A stretch of DNA of 64,000 nucleotides from Ignelater luminosus (GCA_011009095.1 VTPC01008772.1:9819-73818), one strand, 5' to 3'. Numbered from the stretch's first letter, positions 12,836-25,570 are shown. A program made the numbers and translations. The notes: generated from the sequence alone by a model not told the origin.

Positions 12836-13235
12836 NNNNNNNNNNNNNNNNNNNNNNNNNNNNNNNNNNNNNNNNNNNNNNNNNNNNNNNNNNNNNNNNN
12901 NNNNNNNNNNNNNNNNNNNNNNNNNNNNNNNNNNNNNNNNNNNNNNNNNNNNNNNNNNNNNNNNNNNNNNNNNNNNNNNNNNNNNNNNNNNNNNNNNNNN
13001 NNNNNNNNNNNNNNNNNNNNNNNNNNNNNNNNNNNNNNNNNNNNNNNNNNNNNNNNNNNNNNNNNNNNNNNNNNNNNNNNNNNNNNNNNNNNNNNNNNNN
13101 NNNNNNNNNNNNNNNNNNNNNNNNNNNNNNNNNNNNNNNNNNNNNNNNNNNNNNNNNNNNNNNNNNNNNNNNNNNNNNNNNNNNNNNNNNNNNNNNNNNN
13201 NNNNNNNNNNNNNNNNNNNNNNNNNNNNNNNNNNN
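12836..13235. other. Assembly gap, 400 N
   Basis: Exactly 400 undetermined bases. The true length is unknown; a full mariner would need about 1 kb more than the piece seen on the left. Confidence 0.99.
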
Positions 13236-13428
13236 CGAATAGAAACTATTTTGTGCTAGAATATCTACGGACCAGTGTAAACAATTTGAAAGCACAATGC
13301 TTGGAATGTAATCAAGCAAAAAAAGTTAGTCAATGGTTAAAAGACAACAAAACCCAAAGTATCTTAATTGCAGCCGTTTTTGTATACTATCAGTTATTTT
13401 TATTAATATTTGTATGCTACCACTGTTA
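13236..13428 (+). pseudogene. Tc1-family transposase C-terminus, copy B
   Basis: The same C-terminal Tc1 segment as at 10792-10975 (FVLEYLRTSVNNLKA, then KKVSQWLKDN). It begins abruptly at the gap edge. The upstream part of this copy, if it exists, is in the gap. Confidence 0.65.
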
Positions 13429-13782
13429 ATCACAATTTATTTGTTTGAATAAAACCTATAATCATAAGTTACAATGTTACAAATTCTTCAAACTCGCTTA
13501 TACATCAGAAAACTAAAAAAAACGACATTTTTTGTAAAATTATTATAGCAAGTGCTAGATGCGTCGACCTTTAGTATTTAAACTGAAATTTTTAATTCAA
13601 GATTTGACAATTCAAAAAAGACAAGTGATGACGTTAAATGGTTCATGACTCAAGCCCAGAATCAGGTCTTTGCAGTGACTAGCGAGACGTTTTAAACACC
13701 CGTTATTAGTCGCAATGGTAATTTGTTTTTAATTATCTTCTGCGCTAGATATAAGGTGTCTTAAGTACCTAATCACTTAAAT

Positions 13783-14300
13783 TTGTTGTTGCTTACCATT
13801 CAGCCATCTTTACTATGTAGTTACGAAGTTCTTAACTTGGAAGAACGTCGAATAATGGATATAAATTTCTTCCCTAAATCTTTAACCGAGTATTGTAATC
13901 AACTAGACGCTTTCAGTTGCTTCCTACGTAATCTAACAGATATTAAAAAAGAGAAGAATGAACTCATGTCGACATTTTATTTTAAGGACAATAAGTGTAT
14001 GCAACATGTTCGCCAACATGCCCAGCGAACTGGCTAAGAATGACAATGTAATTGACAATGCTGTGATAGGTATAATGGAACATTGTTCAGTCCTCTTAAC
14101 CAGAACCATGTTCCTGGATATTCTATGTCTGTCTCCAAGAAAGTATTTTACGGTACATAACAAGTTATGCAACTTGTGGGATGAAACTACCATAAAAACA
14201 GTGAAAGATACAAACGAAGAAGAGAGACAGTTAGCTACAGCTTTTTGAAATGTCGATGTAGATAACATTATAAAGATAACAGTTGTAACCAATGGAAGCT
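13783..14300 (+). pseudogene. Mutator-like transposase fragment, copy B, frameshifted
   Basis: It matches the copy A fragment (ERRIMDINFF, LDAFSCFLRN, MSTFYFKDNKC, then the shifted frame VIGIMEH, YFTVHNKLCNLWDE, NEEERQLATAF and ITVVTNGSWDKK). The same frameshift and stop are present in both copies, so the gene was dead before the copies separated. After DKK the reading runs into the block absent from copy A, and no catalytic domain is seen there either. Confidence 0.5.
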
Positions 14301-15204
14301 GGGATAAAAAGTTTTATAAAAGCTCCCATTACAAACACCAGCACATCAGATGCTTGCTGAAATTAAAGAATTGTATTTAAAAATATTACACATATGCGGA
14401 AATCTTATTTTGGCTGAACTTGGGAAGCTGTAGTTCAAAAAGACTCTTTCAACTGGTTACATGAAAATAGTATACACTATATTCCCAAATATTCATAATA
14501 CTTTCAAGGTGTCCAGCTAAGGGCTCTTGATCAATTTTAAGTAAAGATATATGCTATACTTTGTATATTATTAAACTTTGCGGTCATTTACATTGTAACA
14601 GGGCAAGATTTCTAGCAAAGTTTCTGTCGAAATTAAAGTGCTATTTAGCAGCAATTACATTTATTGCCACTGGTAATTAGCAGCGTAATATAGGACAAGT
14701 CTGTTTGCTACTGCATGTATACCTAGACTAAAGGTACTGTATCTTAGGTTTATGGAAAAATACAATTTTCTAGATGTAATTGGATGGGTGAATGGAAAAC
14801 ACAATCAATCACCAATCCTGACGCCGAAATACACTATATCTATTGCAACCAAGATTAATATCATTCCACAAATGTACCAATTGTTAGTTTAGGTTATACC
14901 TAGTAGCTTTTTCGCTTTCTACTTAAAAATTCTTTACTTTATTGCAAGATATGCATGACTTCGCATAACTTATTTATATGACAGTAACATATTGTGATGA
15001 TGCTTAATTAATTTCAAAAATATTCAAAATTAAATAATGCATGTAAAATAGAATTTAGATCTAAGATAGAAATTAAAAGGGAAAACATAAAAAAAGGGTT
15101 ACTAAGGTAGTTGTTGATAAAAAAAAATTGGTAAAAAGAAATTGAGTGAGAGTTAAAAACTAGAGAAGGAAACGGAATAAAAAAAATTAATAAATGGATA
15201 TTTA

Positions 15205-18200
15205 GATATAAACATGATAGGCTACATTTGTATTTAGTGTATTTATAGAAGTAAAAAAAAAGAAAAGAAAAATTATAAAGAAAATAATTGTTGTTGTAAT
15301 TGTTCATGTAATTGGAGTTGAGGAGTTAAAGAAGTTATATTAGAATCATGTTATGGAAAATGTATTAGAATAAAAGAGGAAAAAATAAATTGGTATATTA
15401 AAATTTGAAGGTTTTGATTGAGTTATATGAAAGAAGCAAGGTAGTGGACTAAAGGGAAAGAGGTATCAAGAAAGTAAAATACCGCGGAAAACAAAAGTGA
15501 AAGGAGTTGGTGTTGGAAAGACATTTGATGTGACGAAGGTGTGAAGGACATCGTGTGCGATTAACACAACTACTACAGAAGATTTGGGAAGTAGAATATA
15601 TAAATTAGAGCATGAGAGCACAAGGAACAAATACTGGGAAGCTGAAGATCACGGAGAAGAGAAGAGAAATGAAAGAAAAAAAAAGAAATTTAAGTGTCAG
15701 TTAAAGCTGTCGAACATAAGGTAGTCTAAATTCGATTTAAATAAGAGAGGAAGGTAATAACTTTATGATAGATAATAATTATTAAAATATAAAAAACTAA
15801 ATTGTAAGAAAATCTGTTGAAAGAAATTAAATATCGTAATTAAAGAAAAATAAAATTGACAACAATTAAGTAACCTAAAAGAGCCTAATATTTCTCACAT
15901 TGACATTTGACAATCAAAAAATTAATTTTAGTATTGGGGTATATATACTATTACAATATGTATGTAAATAAAGAGCTTTCAAACAAGTAGCTGGTAACAG
16001 AACATCGTGGTTTCTAGGAGACTATAGATACTTAATTCAACATTTTTATGTCGCCAGTCCAAAATTCATCATAGCTTCGTTACAGCAAAGCAGGGCAACA
16101 GCTACAGTCAAGAGGTGCACTTATATTCATCAACCGTTATGATAATTAGTGGTCTCAACAACTATTTTAACGGAGTAAATGCAAACTGGCCCAGAAGCGG
16201 ACATAAATCTTGAGTTTAGGAACCTCTTCACATACCGAACAAGTATGAAGATATTTTTCCCCGAGCTGTGGTTTTAGATGGTAGCACATACCCTGCAATT
16301 GCTTGATTGATGCTATGTACAAATATTAAATAATGATATGAAGAAGACTCTTTTGACATATAAAAAAAATTCTAATGTTTAAATCATTTAAGGAAGTGGT
16401 TTTAATAACTATGTATTACATTGCATAATGTGACTAAGATAGTAAGCAGATCAAAGGTTATATAAAAGTAATAAAATAATTGCACAAGAAAAAAGTAACT
16501 AAATACTGCATTACTTTAGCAATGAATTTATTTCAGATATCGAGCTTAACAATCTACCACATCCGTTGACACGCATATTTGTCATTCGAATATTGTTTAT
16601 GTCCTTAGTATCCTTTTGAGACACCGCACTTTGCATCATAATCGATTTTTACAAAGTGACAAATTTTAAATAATGTTTGTAGAATAGAACGCAGGTAGTT
16701 TTACAGCCAGGTTGTTTTATTTGATACAGCACATCTTTCTATATGACTATAGCTTTCCAAATTATTCTTGCTACGGAAACATCAACAGAAATTAATAATT
16801 AGATCATATATTGCTCGTTTACTTGAAATTCAAAAGAAAAACTTGTAGGGCTCCACACTTTACACTAATTGTTAAAAGTTAAAATTATTTAAGAACATTT
16901 ACTTTTAGCCCTAGACCTTTGCGGAAAAAAGTTTTGCCGTTTGTCAGTTAATTCCTTTTAAATGTACTTTGAAAATATTTTAAACGTTTACACATTCTAC
17001 ATTTTTGTTGAAAAGAATATCTCTTTGGACAATAAAGTAAATTTTTTTAAACTACCATAATGTTTCTTTGAACAAAAGTATTAAAGATAAAGAAGGCAAT
17101 TTCTGTTGAAAATTTTCAGAACATCATTATTATGTTTTTTCTACAAAAACTACAGAACCCCGCTCTTTGCATGTTCTGGTAATATAAAAAGCTTGTCACC
17201 ATTTTACAGACTCTCTCTTCAGTTGATTAGTTCAGTTTTCTACGTTTCCACGACAGTTGCAACAACTTGTTCACCTGTTTATAAAATGCTAATAAATAAT
17301 GTTAATTATTTTATATTTTTATTTATTATTATAAACAACGGTACTAAACATTATCATATTAGCCACGCCTCTTAACAATGATAGACATTCGAACATCTTC
17401 AAACTTACCATCAGTAAACCATGGTAAAAGTTGTGATATTAATTTACAAATGATCTTCAATGGGGACTAAATGGCAATGGTTGTCGAAACATTTACAAGC
17501 AGAAGTTCGAATAAAACGATTCCAATATTTTTACATAAACAGCAATGCTACAATTTTACTTTTAAAGCTGTAACCAAGCTAATGGTGACAACCATTACAC
17601 CAAAAGTAAACAAATATTTCAGCAAAAAGTCTACTATGTCCTGTCTGAATATTTTAAGAAACAGACATTAATACATACTAAATACAACTAAAATAGAATT
17701 TAGGGTAGTGTTTTAAATTAATTTTCCATTTAACTATTTTAATGGAAACAAACTGTATTGTATGTACATACACTGAAAAGTTCTCTATTCAATAAATAAA
17801 TAATGAAAAGCTGATTATTTGAAAAAACCCTCGCATCGGGGCGTTTTTGTAAGCTTCATCCTATACAATAATTTATTATAAATGAAACACATAAAACAAT
17901 TCGTCCTGAATTCGTTTTTTGTATCTAAAACCGCATCACTGACTACCTACATCAATTTTCGTTGATGATACAAAACTTAGCGTTGTCCACAAATTACGCA
18001 GAACAATGCTACACTTCAATGTTTGTGATATTTTGATAGCTAACAATGTTCAACAACTATAAAACAATGAATTAATTTTTTCATCGGTGAAATATGAATT
18101 CTTCAGAAAAGTGTGTTTTTCTCTTTATACACCTCCCCTGATGAAGACATCCAGTATAAAAATGAGAAAGTGGTAAGCAAATTATTACCTTCCACAAAAT

Positions 18201-20938
18201 TCTAACTAACAAGACAATAAGACTTTTTGGCATTGCTTATTGACAGTGGTAGATCTTGGAATCTTGCTTGGAAGCTGAGCATACTACGAAAAGAAAGCAA
18301 AAATTAAGTTAAGGAAGGTTAGAATCTGGCAACATGTGAATTAGGACGATTTTGTCGCGTTTCAAAATATGTTTTTGAAACATAAATTTATACTAATAGC
18401 ACTAATGATATATTTTTCATAATTAGTTTTTCCTTCCTAATTTTCATTAATTGCAATGTTTTGGGTTTGAAATTGCGTACAGTGTTCTGTCAAACGTACT
18501 TGAAGTAAATACCATATCGTTTCTAAAGTTTAATAGATTGATGGACGAACTTCAAGATAACTTATTGGTTATCGCCTATTCGGTAATCATTTTATAATTT
18601 ACACATATTTATGTACCTAATATAAAATATAATCTAAACAATCATCTATGTAGCTGTTTATTTTTCAATTATAATTAATAGTTTAATATTTAATATCGGA
18701 GCTCGTAAATAAATTATTCATTTGGATTTTCCATTAGCAGTACATAAATAGTAGAGTTCGGTCTATCAAGCTTTGGCACGGCTTTAAAGTTTTCACAAAT
18801 ATTGAAATAAAGCTTTCATGATATTTGTTCCCTCTTTGAGGAAACCATGTCTGGTGCGTTGATCATGTACACTTGGACAAATTGTCTTACTTTATTTAAA
18901 ATGCAATTTACAACATTACGCTAAACTAATTGAAAGACAATATTAAGAATTAGGGAAAGAATTTTGTAATTAAATCTAATTACATCAAATAAACAGCATT
19001 AATTAAAAACGTCTCTATATAGCTACATCAACATAAATATAAATTGGATTTACTAGAAATTTCAAAATTTAAAAAACAATATTGTACTTTAGGTTGCACT
19101 ATTTTATGTACATTGAGATATTCTCTTGTCAACCATTTTATAGAAAAAGCCTTCACGTAATTCCCCACTCAACGTCTCCTTCCGATTGGTTTCCTGGTTT
19201 TTAACGCTAGCTTTTATCAGCGGTTGCCTACTTTTTCATTTGAAAAATACGAGATAAAGTGTGCTTTCCAAAGCAAGTGGACCTCTAAAACATCAAAATG
19301 AATAGAATCCCACACGCTTGTTGAAATGGAAAGAGCATTATACTGCCGGTATCTAAATCACTTCAAGTCTGTTCAGCTCTGAAATTTTGTTAAACCCTAC
19401 TCAATTATCGTCAGAGCACTTTAATTAACATAGAAATCAGTTCCAATTAAATATGTATGTAAATAACAATGCACAACTATACTAATATGGAGCATATACT
19501 TAACATGACTACGGATAGATATCGAATATTTTATAAGTAATCAGTGTTAATAAAAAAAGTATTTTATTACCATTGTATTTGTAATGAACAAATACACTAA
19601 TTAAATGGAACTTTCATGTAACCAATCGTAGTTGAAATTAAATATAAACAAAGGTAGTTTTGCAAAGGAGTAAAGTAAACAAAATTGGTGGCTTCCCACG
19701 CAGACTTTAGTTATTTTCTGTACTGTTTTAACAAATATCACAAATCCTAGAAAAACATATGAATTTGTAGACTACGAAACGAAACTTAAATAGAACACAC
19801 ACTTTTGTTCTCTTTATCCGACTCTGATTTGATTATATTTATTGCAACAACAAAACACCATTTGAATTACTTACTGCTGAAGTTTAGAAGCATTATGACA
19901 GTTTAATAAACTTCAGGAAAAAATTTCATTTGATAAAGTAACAATTAAAACAACCTTTTCTATAATTCAGAAAACAGGTTGACTTCACAAAGAAAAGGCT
20001 ATTTCTGCAAGGATAATTTCGGTTTTTCAGCAGTAAGCTAACATTTTATTGTTTAGACCTCAATATTAATTACTAGATACACTGAAAAATAAATTAAAAA
20101 GTCTATCTTAATAAAGTTACACCTAAATGTAAAACATGTTTTTAATGCACATCGAAAGTAAAAAAGTGGTTTTCGAACATGATAGACATCGAAAGGGAAG
20201 TAAAAGCAGGAACTTACCGAAACATTACTCCACTTCAAAGCCGTCAAACTCAATTCAACGTCCAGAGTAAATCTTTGGGATTGGGATTAGGTATAGGAGA
20301 CCAGATTATATTAGAAGTAAAAAATATTGATTCTCGTACCGTCTCCCTTTGTAAAAGTGCGACGTGGAAGTATTCAGATCGAGATGCAAAATTCGGGATA
20401 AAATAGATAGCATCATAGCAATAGTTAACTAGAATAACTAAATAAAACGAAATTTTACACGTTTTATGGTTTCATTCACATTTGGAGATTTTTAAATTTT
20501 GAAACTGTATGTAATTTTAACACAGAAAAGTACACCGAATGGATGGATTTGATGTACCAATATCAAAATACGAGATAGCACGTGCAAACAAAATTCCATT
20601 GGTCAACTCGTAATTGCTGCTATTGTTTCCTGTTGAGATCTTATTAGACGTCAAATAAAACATTTTGCCAAATAAAATATTTTGTAATTCGTAGTAAATA
20701 AGTAGATAGTTGTACGTCCCGCTTTTGACAATGAATTATTGTATGGTTCAGGAAAATCTGTATGGCGTAAAGACGTATTATAGGGGAAATTTGGCGGAAA
20801 GAACATGCAATTGTTTGGTACTCATTTTCCGGGAAGACCAATTAGTTTTCTTTATACCAACCATATTACACTTGTAATGTAAATGCAGTTGTTGTAGTCT
20901 TTAAAAGAACGAAATCGGTAGTAAATGTCAAAAACGAA
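15205..20938. other. AT-rich stretch, nothing identified
   Basis: No supported gene. It includes purine-rich low-complexity DNA around 15240-15720. The reading frame at 20179-20406 (LGLGLGIGDQIILEV) is open for 76 codons but has no family I recognise. No RNA gene or transposon end was found. Confidence 0.45.
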
Positions 20939-21260
20939 GAGGCACTTCCTACACGGGCTGAAATTAGTTAAATTGAGTTGAGATTAAAATGTCGCTGAAA
21001 GACGGTGGGCTAAATCTAAACAGTGGGACGTACGTTGAGATGTTGAAAAATCAGATCCTGTCTGTTGTTCGAGAAAATTTTAATCCCGTGCACAATACGC
21101 GTGAGTAACTTATTTGTTAAGTACAACATTCCTAAATTGCTGGACACGAGAAAATAGTCCTATTCGTTGGCCACCGCGTTCCCCTGATTTAGGGCTCCAT
21201 GCGTTTGCTTCATCACATCAAATACTTCAACAATAAATAACTGCAAGACGAGTTGGGTTT
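20939..21260 (+). pseudogene. Tc1/mariner-superfamily transposase fragment (DD41D-like C-terminal part)
   Basis: Pieces in shifting frames: LNLNSGTYVEMLKNQILSVV at about 21010-21070, the stretch before the second catalytic Asp in insect Tc1/mariner-superfamily transposases; then, after a gap, WTRENSPIRWPPRSPDLG at about 21141-21194, the block leading to the third catalytic residue. The block holding the second Asp is missing and the sequence after SPDL is scrambled (GLHAF instead of a PLDFF-type motif). No terminal repeats are visible. Confidence 0.6.
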
Positions 21261-22449
21261 GTAGTATGGGTGTTCCCACGGTGTGTAATCGGGGGATAGT
21301 CTTGCTAATTACAGCAAATAAAAGAATTACTGAGAAAAATTGTATGAAGCCATTGTCTGTATTCCTAAGATTATTTTTCACTAGATGTAGAAGAGTGACA
21401 CATAATGAGTAATTAATCATAAACATAAAAATATGATAATGGCATATATTCGTCTAAAAAGACTGTTACAAGGGAATGGTTAATGCTAAGACTCAAAAGA
21501 AACAAATGTCTGGTGAAATATAATATCAATAAATCCTATTATAGGGGTACACTTACTTTCAATTCTTCAATCTTATTTTCTCGTTTTAACTATGTTTATA
21601 TTTTGCATTACAGCCCCGATTTCAATTACCTAGTTAGTAAACAAAGTTATATAACACAGTAACGGTTTTTTTTAATCCGTAGATGCCGCATCATACTTGA
21701 TCCGAATGTAAACATCGGATATCGCCAATCCACAAAATGAAAGTACACAACGAAGTTTCGAAAGAAATTTAAATACTTTTTGACAAAATGATGTACTATT
21801 TTGCATCTGAACTTGAACAAATTTCTAAACAACGATAACAGGAAATTAAAAGAATTACACAATAAAGAAAATTCAACAACCAGTCAAAGTGTAGTAAGAC
21901 AGGTAAACATCAATAGCTTCAAAGCTCTAACTTAAATCGTAAAATATATCAAAAGTAATTCCTTATGATTTATCTGTTTTATAAAGAAGTGTTTTTTATT
22001 ATATTTTACAGCATAAACACCTACATTGATCTACAATACCAATTCTAGCTTAAAGCTTTTAGAGTGTGTACACAACATTATAAATATAACAAAGTGACTA
22101 TGATCATGTGATCTTTTGAGAAGCTATAAGAAGCTAAAAATCGGTTTATTTTAAGACCTACTATCTAGATATTTAAAACTTAAGGTTTGACATTTTTGCC
22201 AATGGCAGCTTTTGTGTTCTGCAAAATACTTGCTGATGGTGATAAGAAAAATATCTTTCTTTCCAAGATAAGGATACTGGGTATTTTGCAGATAAAAATA
22301 GAAGGTTGAAATTGAGTTGTATCAAGAAAGTATTCTTAAAATGCAGCTTGATTATCGAGTACATTTCTTCTCATTTAGACTGAGAAAAATGAGAACTGGT
22401 TAAAGATAAGCTCGTTTTAGATAAGCTCGAATATGTTAAACAGCCAATT
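21261..22449. other. AT-rich stretch, nothing identified
   Basis: No protein motif, RNA gene or shared repeat recognised. Confidence 0.4.
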
Positions 22450-22900
22450 ATCTGTTGGTACAACCTTCTTGGGGGGTTGGAAGTGCCATTTCTTGCTTGG
22501 AAATTCAAAGAGTTCGTCTACCGCCTCCGTAAGCACCACACGTGCCTTTCGTTTCACTCCCCTGTGGAATATTTGGACATAAAAGTTTTTTGCGAAGTTC
22601 GCGATTTAATCCCGTCTTCCTTTATTAATCTACTGATAATCCCCGGAAGTTACCGGATGTATTATTATTTATTGTTCCGTATCTTTAAAAGCATCACCAA
22701 CGGGCGGAATCTTCTAATTAAACCCACATTGAACTCTCGCAACTTATCGTACCGCTAATTATCTCATAATACCTAAACTTTTCTTGTGTTTCGAACTGCC
22801 TACGAGATTCTCACTGCCGTACTCTAATTAGATATGTGGTAAATTACTTAATATTACCGTATTAACTAACGTATGAGGGAGACGTCCATTACCTATAAAT
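22450..22900. promoter_or_regulatory. Candidate conserved non-coding or cis-regulatory island
   Basis: This block is less AT-rich and more complex than its surroundings. It holds three TAATTA homeodomain-type cores (22715-22720, 22756-22761, 22825-22830) within 116 bases, each in a GC-containing context. The open frame at 22477-22758 has no protein motif and no codon pattern that convinces me. TAATTA is common by chance in AT-rich DNA, so this is only a candidate. Confidence 0.2.
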
Positions 22901-23081
22901 ATTTATGTAATATCTGTGAATTAAAATTTGTGTAAAAGTGCCGTGAGGTTAGTGAACTTTGTGCTAACAGCTGGTTCCGCTCTCTAAAGTATATTTCCTG
23001 AAATGGCAAATGCATGTTACCTTTATTTTACTTAACGTCTTATGAAGAAGCATCGTTGGCACACATAATCTGCCAACCCAC
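22901..23081. other. Short stretch, nothing identified
   Basis: No gene, repeat or RNA motif recognised. Confidence 0.3.
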
Positions 23082-23174
23082 CTTCGCAATCACTTGCGAA
23101 GCCTATCTACATTTTGCCGTACGTCACCAACCGTTTGGAGAAGAGTAACCCCGTTGTAACAAAAAAGGTTACTC
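23082..23174. other. Cluster of short hairpins in a GC-richer patch
   Basis: CTTCGCAA (23082-23089) and TTGCGAAG (23094-23101) form a perfect 8-base stem with a TCAC loop. GAGTAACC (23143-23150) and GGTTACTC (23167-23174) form a second perfect 8-base stem with a 16-base loop. A weaker CCAA/TTGG stem lies between them (about 23127-23138). It could be a structured RNA, a regulatory site or the remains of a small foldback transposon. Confidence 0.35.
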
Positions 23175-23875
23175 ACACGCCGCTTCACACTGGCGAAAGA
23201 TCGGTTAAAACCATTGTGCGATAGAAATATTTGGTTCATTGAATCATAACTTAATTATTTTATTTTGAACTGTGCTATCTTTTTGCATTCGTTGCATAAT
23301 ATTTAGAAACTTAATGTGTACTTTTATTGTTCACTTAAGATAAATATTGTTAATGTAGCTTTACAGTTTGTCAAGCTATTTTGTTTACCGAATTATCTAC
23401 TTATTAAAAACCACGGTTAATTGCAATAATACCTGCAGGTGATGGATATAAAAATAGTTATTATTTATATGCTTCTTTTATAAAGGATCAAGAAATCTTA
23501 TTTTAGTATTTACGGTCGCTTCATCATATGTATGTGCACCTTGCCTATATTGTTCCAGTGCTTCTTGTTTTGTACTGGTTTGCTGAACCGCAAATGTTGA
23601 TAAGTTTTACCTGATCGCATTTATTGTTTACCTTTCTATATCCTTCTACTGTTTCACTGTTCATTATTGCTTATTTAGGTGTATGAATTTTTTTTTCTGT
23701 GTATGTATTAATTATTTTTGATCTTTTAATGAATTATGAAAAAACTCATTAAAACCTTACAGGAACAGCTGACCTCGATTCCAGTGACGTCAACGCTCTT
23801 ATACGGATTCATAATTTTGAGATTATCTTGTGTAAGTAAGTATCTAACTAGAGTGCAGTAGGATCTCCATTTTAT
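23175..23875. other. AT-rich stretch, nothing identified
   Basis: No gene, repeat or RNA motif recognised. Confidence 0.35.
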
Positions 23876-24187
23876 TTCTTTGTGTATTATTCGAATCTGT
23901 GGTTCGACCCTGGCTAACATCTCGCCTACTTACCTATATATGAAGATAAGCTGTGGGGTATTCTATTCGAAACTAGGTCACCGACATTTTACTGTAGCTG
24001 GCGCCCTCTCAATATTGAAACTCCTAAGATTACCACATTATTATTGTCGTTTATTGCATGCTCTAAGCTCTCTCTTGGCTCACGCCCGTATTCGACTGTA
24101 TAAAAAATAGCATTACAGGTGGCATATCGATCTTATATATGTTTACACCACCGATGGTTCACCACTCTCAGTTTCTCCCGTAACGCA
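23876..24187 (+). repeat. Dispersed repeat, copy 2 (inverted relative to 929-1226)
   Basis: Plus-strand counterpart of the 929-1226 repeat. It starts near TGTGTATTATTCGAATCTG and ends near CAGTTTCTCCCGTAA. The 77-codon ORF over it contains frameshift-like differences from copy 1, which argues against a conserved protein. Confidence 0.75.
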
Positions 24188-24239
24188 TGACTTTAATGTA
24201 AATTTATAGTGTGGGATTTTAGACAAAAACTTAAAGGAA

Positions 24240-24625
24240 ATATCTTTATCTAGAATTTCCACAAAATGCCTGTTCTTATATTTTAGAAGATGTGTCACAT
24301 AATATTCCAGGTAATTGATGGGTGCTTCAGCTCATTTTAATTAGGAGGTTAAAAATTGGCTACTTTCAGAAATGAGAAGCTCGAGTAGCTTTCCTAATTT
24401 AGATCTATTGAATTTTCATCTATGGGAAGAAAAAAAAAAGATTTATGCAACAGAAACAACTACTCAAAGATACTAGTTACTTTATCGTGTTCAAAACGAG
24501 TCGCAGCTAATTAGACGGAAACCGCAAAAATTTGTTTTAGTACACCACTCGTTTCTTCGTCGATACCAAGAGTGTGTAAGGATTTAAAGTGGTGCCTTCG
24601 AAAACCTTTTTATCAATCGCACTCT
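24240..24625 (+). pseudogene. Tc1/mariner-superfamily transposase C-terminal fragment
   Basis: Translated pieces include NACSYILEDVSHNIPG (about 24270-24315), then SSSFPNLDLLNFHLWG (about 24381-24428), the decayed form of the SPDLNPLDFxLWG block holding the third catalytic Asp (here Asn in LLNF), then HHSFLRRYQECV and SGAFENLF (about 24545-24610), the usual C-terminus of this group. The second catalytic region is not readable. There are internal stops and no ends were found. Confidence 0.55.
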
Positions 24626-24994
24626 TTCTGGCATCGAGAGCATTTGCATATACTATTTCTGATATTAATTTCAAATATGAAAAATCAAATTATTTGTTTT
24701 TTACTCACTTACAGTAGATTACAGTAGGAGAAATATAGAACTGACCCACAGTATTATAGCACTTATTATTTATTAATGGCGACTCAAAAATCAAGACAAT
24801 GAAAATACATATCTGTGAACAGATGTCTTCGTCGCGTAAACTACAATACAATAGAATTACATTTCTACACCTTAAGTTAGTTAATGATTTACTGGGTATG
24901 AAGAAATTGAAAGGAAAAATCTCAGAAGGCGTTCGAAAGACTAGGAACCCCAAGTTATAAAAAAAACTCAAAGAATTGAACCTAGGAGTCATAT

Positions 24995-25070
24995 ACAGTG
25001 TCATTCAAAAAGAAGGGAACACTCAATACCTTTTTTATATTGCGATTGACAAAGCAACGGTTAATTAGTT
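24995..25070 (+). repeat. Left terminal inverted repeat of the Transib element
   Basis: It begins ACAGTGTCATTC and aligns in inverted orientation with 30576-30649. It is followed by about 500 bases of AT-rich leader before the transposase reading frame. Confidence 0.75.
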
Positions 25071-25570
25071 TTGTTGTTCATTTCATTTACGGTTAATCAC
25101 GCTAGCTGGACAAAATTGATTCTCAATATATCAATTTTAGTTACTTTTACTATGATTGAAATATCCCACCAATCACCAAAATACACATTTTTACTGATGG
25201 GACTGTTTAAGAATGAAGTGGCAAGCTATCAAAATGAGACACTTGTTATATTGAATATTTGAATTTGACACTTGTTTTCAATATCAAATTATTCATTTAG
25301 TTTTTATTATTTAGTAATAAAAATAATAGACTCTTATACAGGGTATGTATGTATATATGTACCATTAACTTTATAATTATTTTAGTTTTCAAAAAATTAA
25401 AGTTCAATCTACGACAATTTATGTAAGCTAAAACTTGTATGGATTTGAATAAATTTTTACTATATACTCCACGTCTACCCACGCTATCCTTTTTACACCG
25501 TCATGTAGCTTAAAAGTTCTACTTTCCAGTAACTGTATTTTAATTCTGCGTTTTTTTGGGCTAATATTTT

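Larger units (their letters stand above)
13236..15204. repeat. Long direct repeat, copy B (partner 10792-12593)
   Basis: It starts at the first base after the gap, inside Tc1 coding sequence, and runs to ATTTA at 15204, where unique DNA (GATATAAACATGATAGG) continues. It holds the Tc1 C-terminus (13236-13428) and the Mutator-like fragment (13783-14300). It also has about 170 bases (about 14313-14483) missing in copy A, starting after GCTGGGATAAAAAGT and ending before ATTCCCAAATATTCATAA. Copy B is the empty-site allele with respect to the mariner in copy A. Confidence 0.92.

Noticed and set aside
12797-13429. Apparent 210- and 164-codon ORFs across the gap
   Set aside because: They are open only because 400 N have no stops.
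17825-17850. Rho-independent-terminator-like patch (CCCTCGCATCGGGGCG then a T run)
   Set aside because: The context is eukaryotic and the stem is imperfect; it is a chance hairpin.
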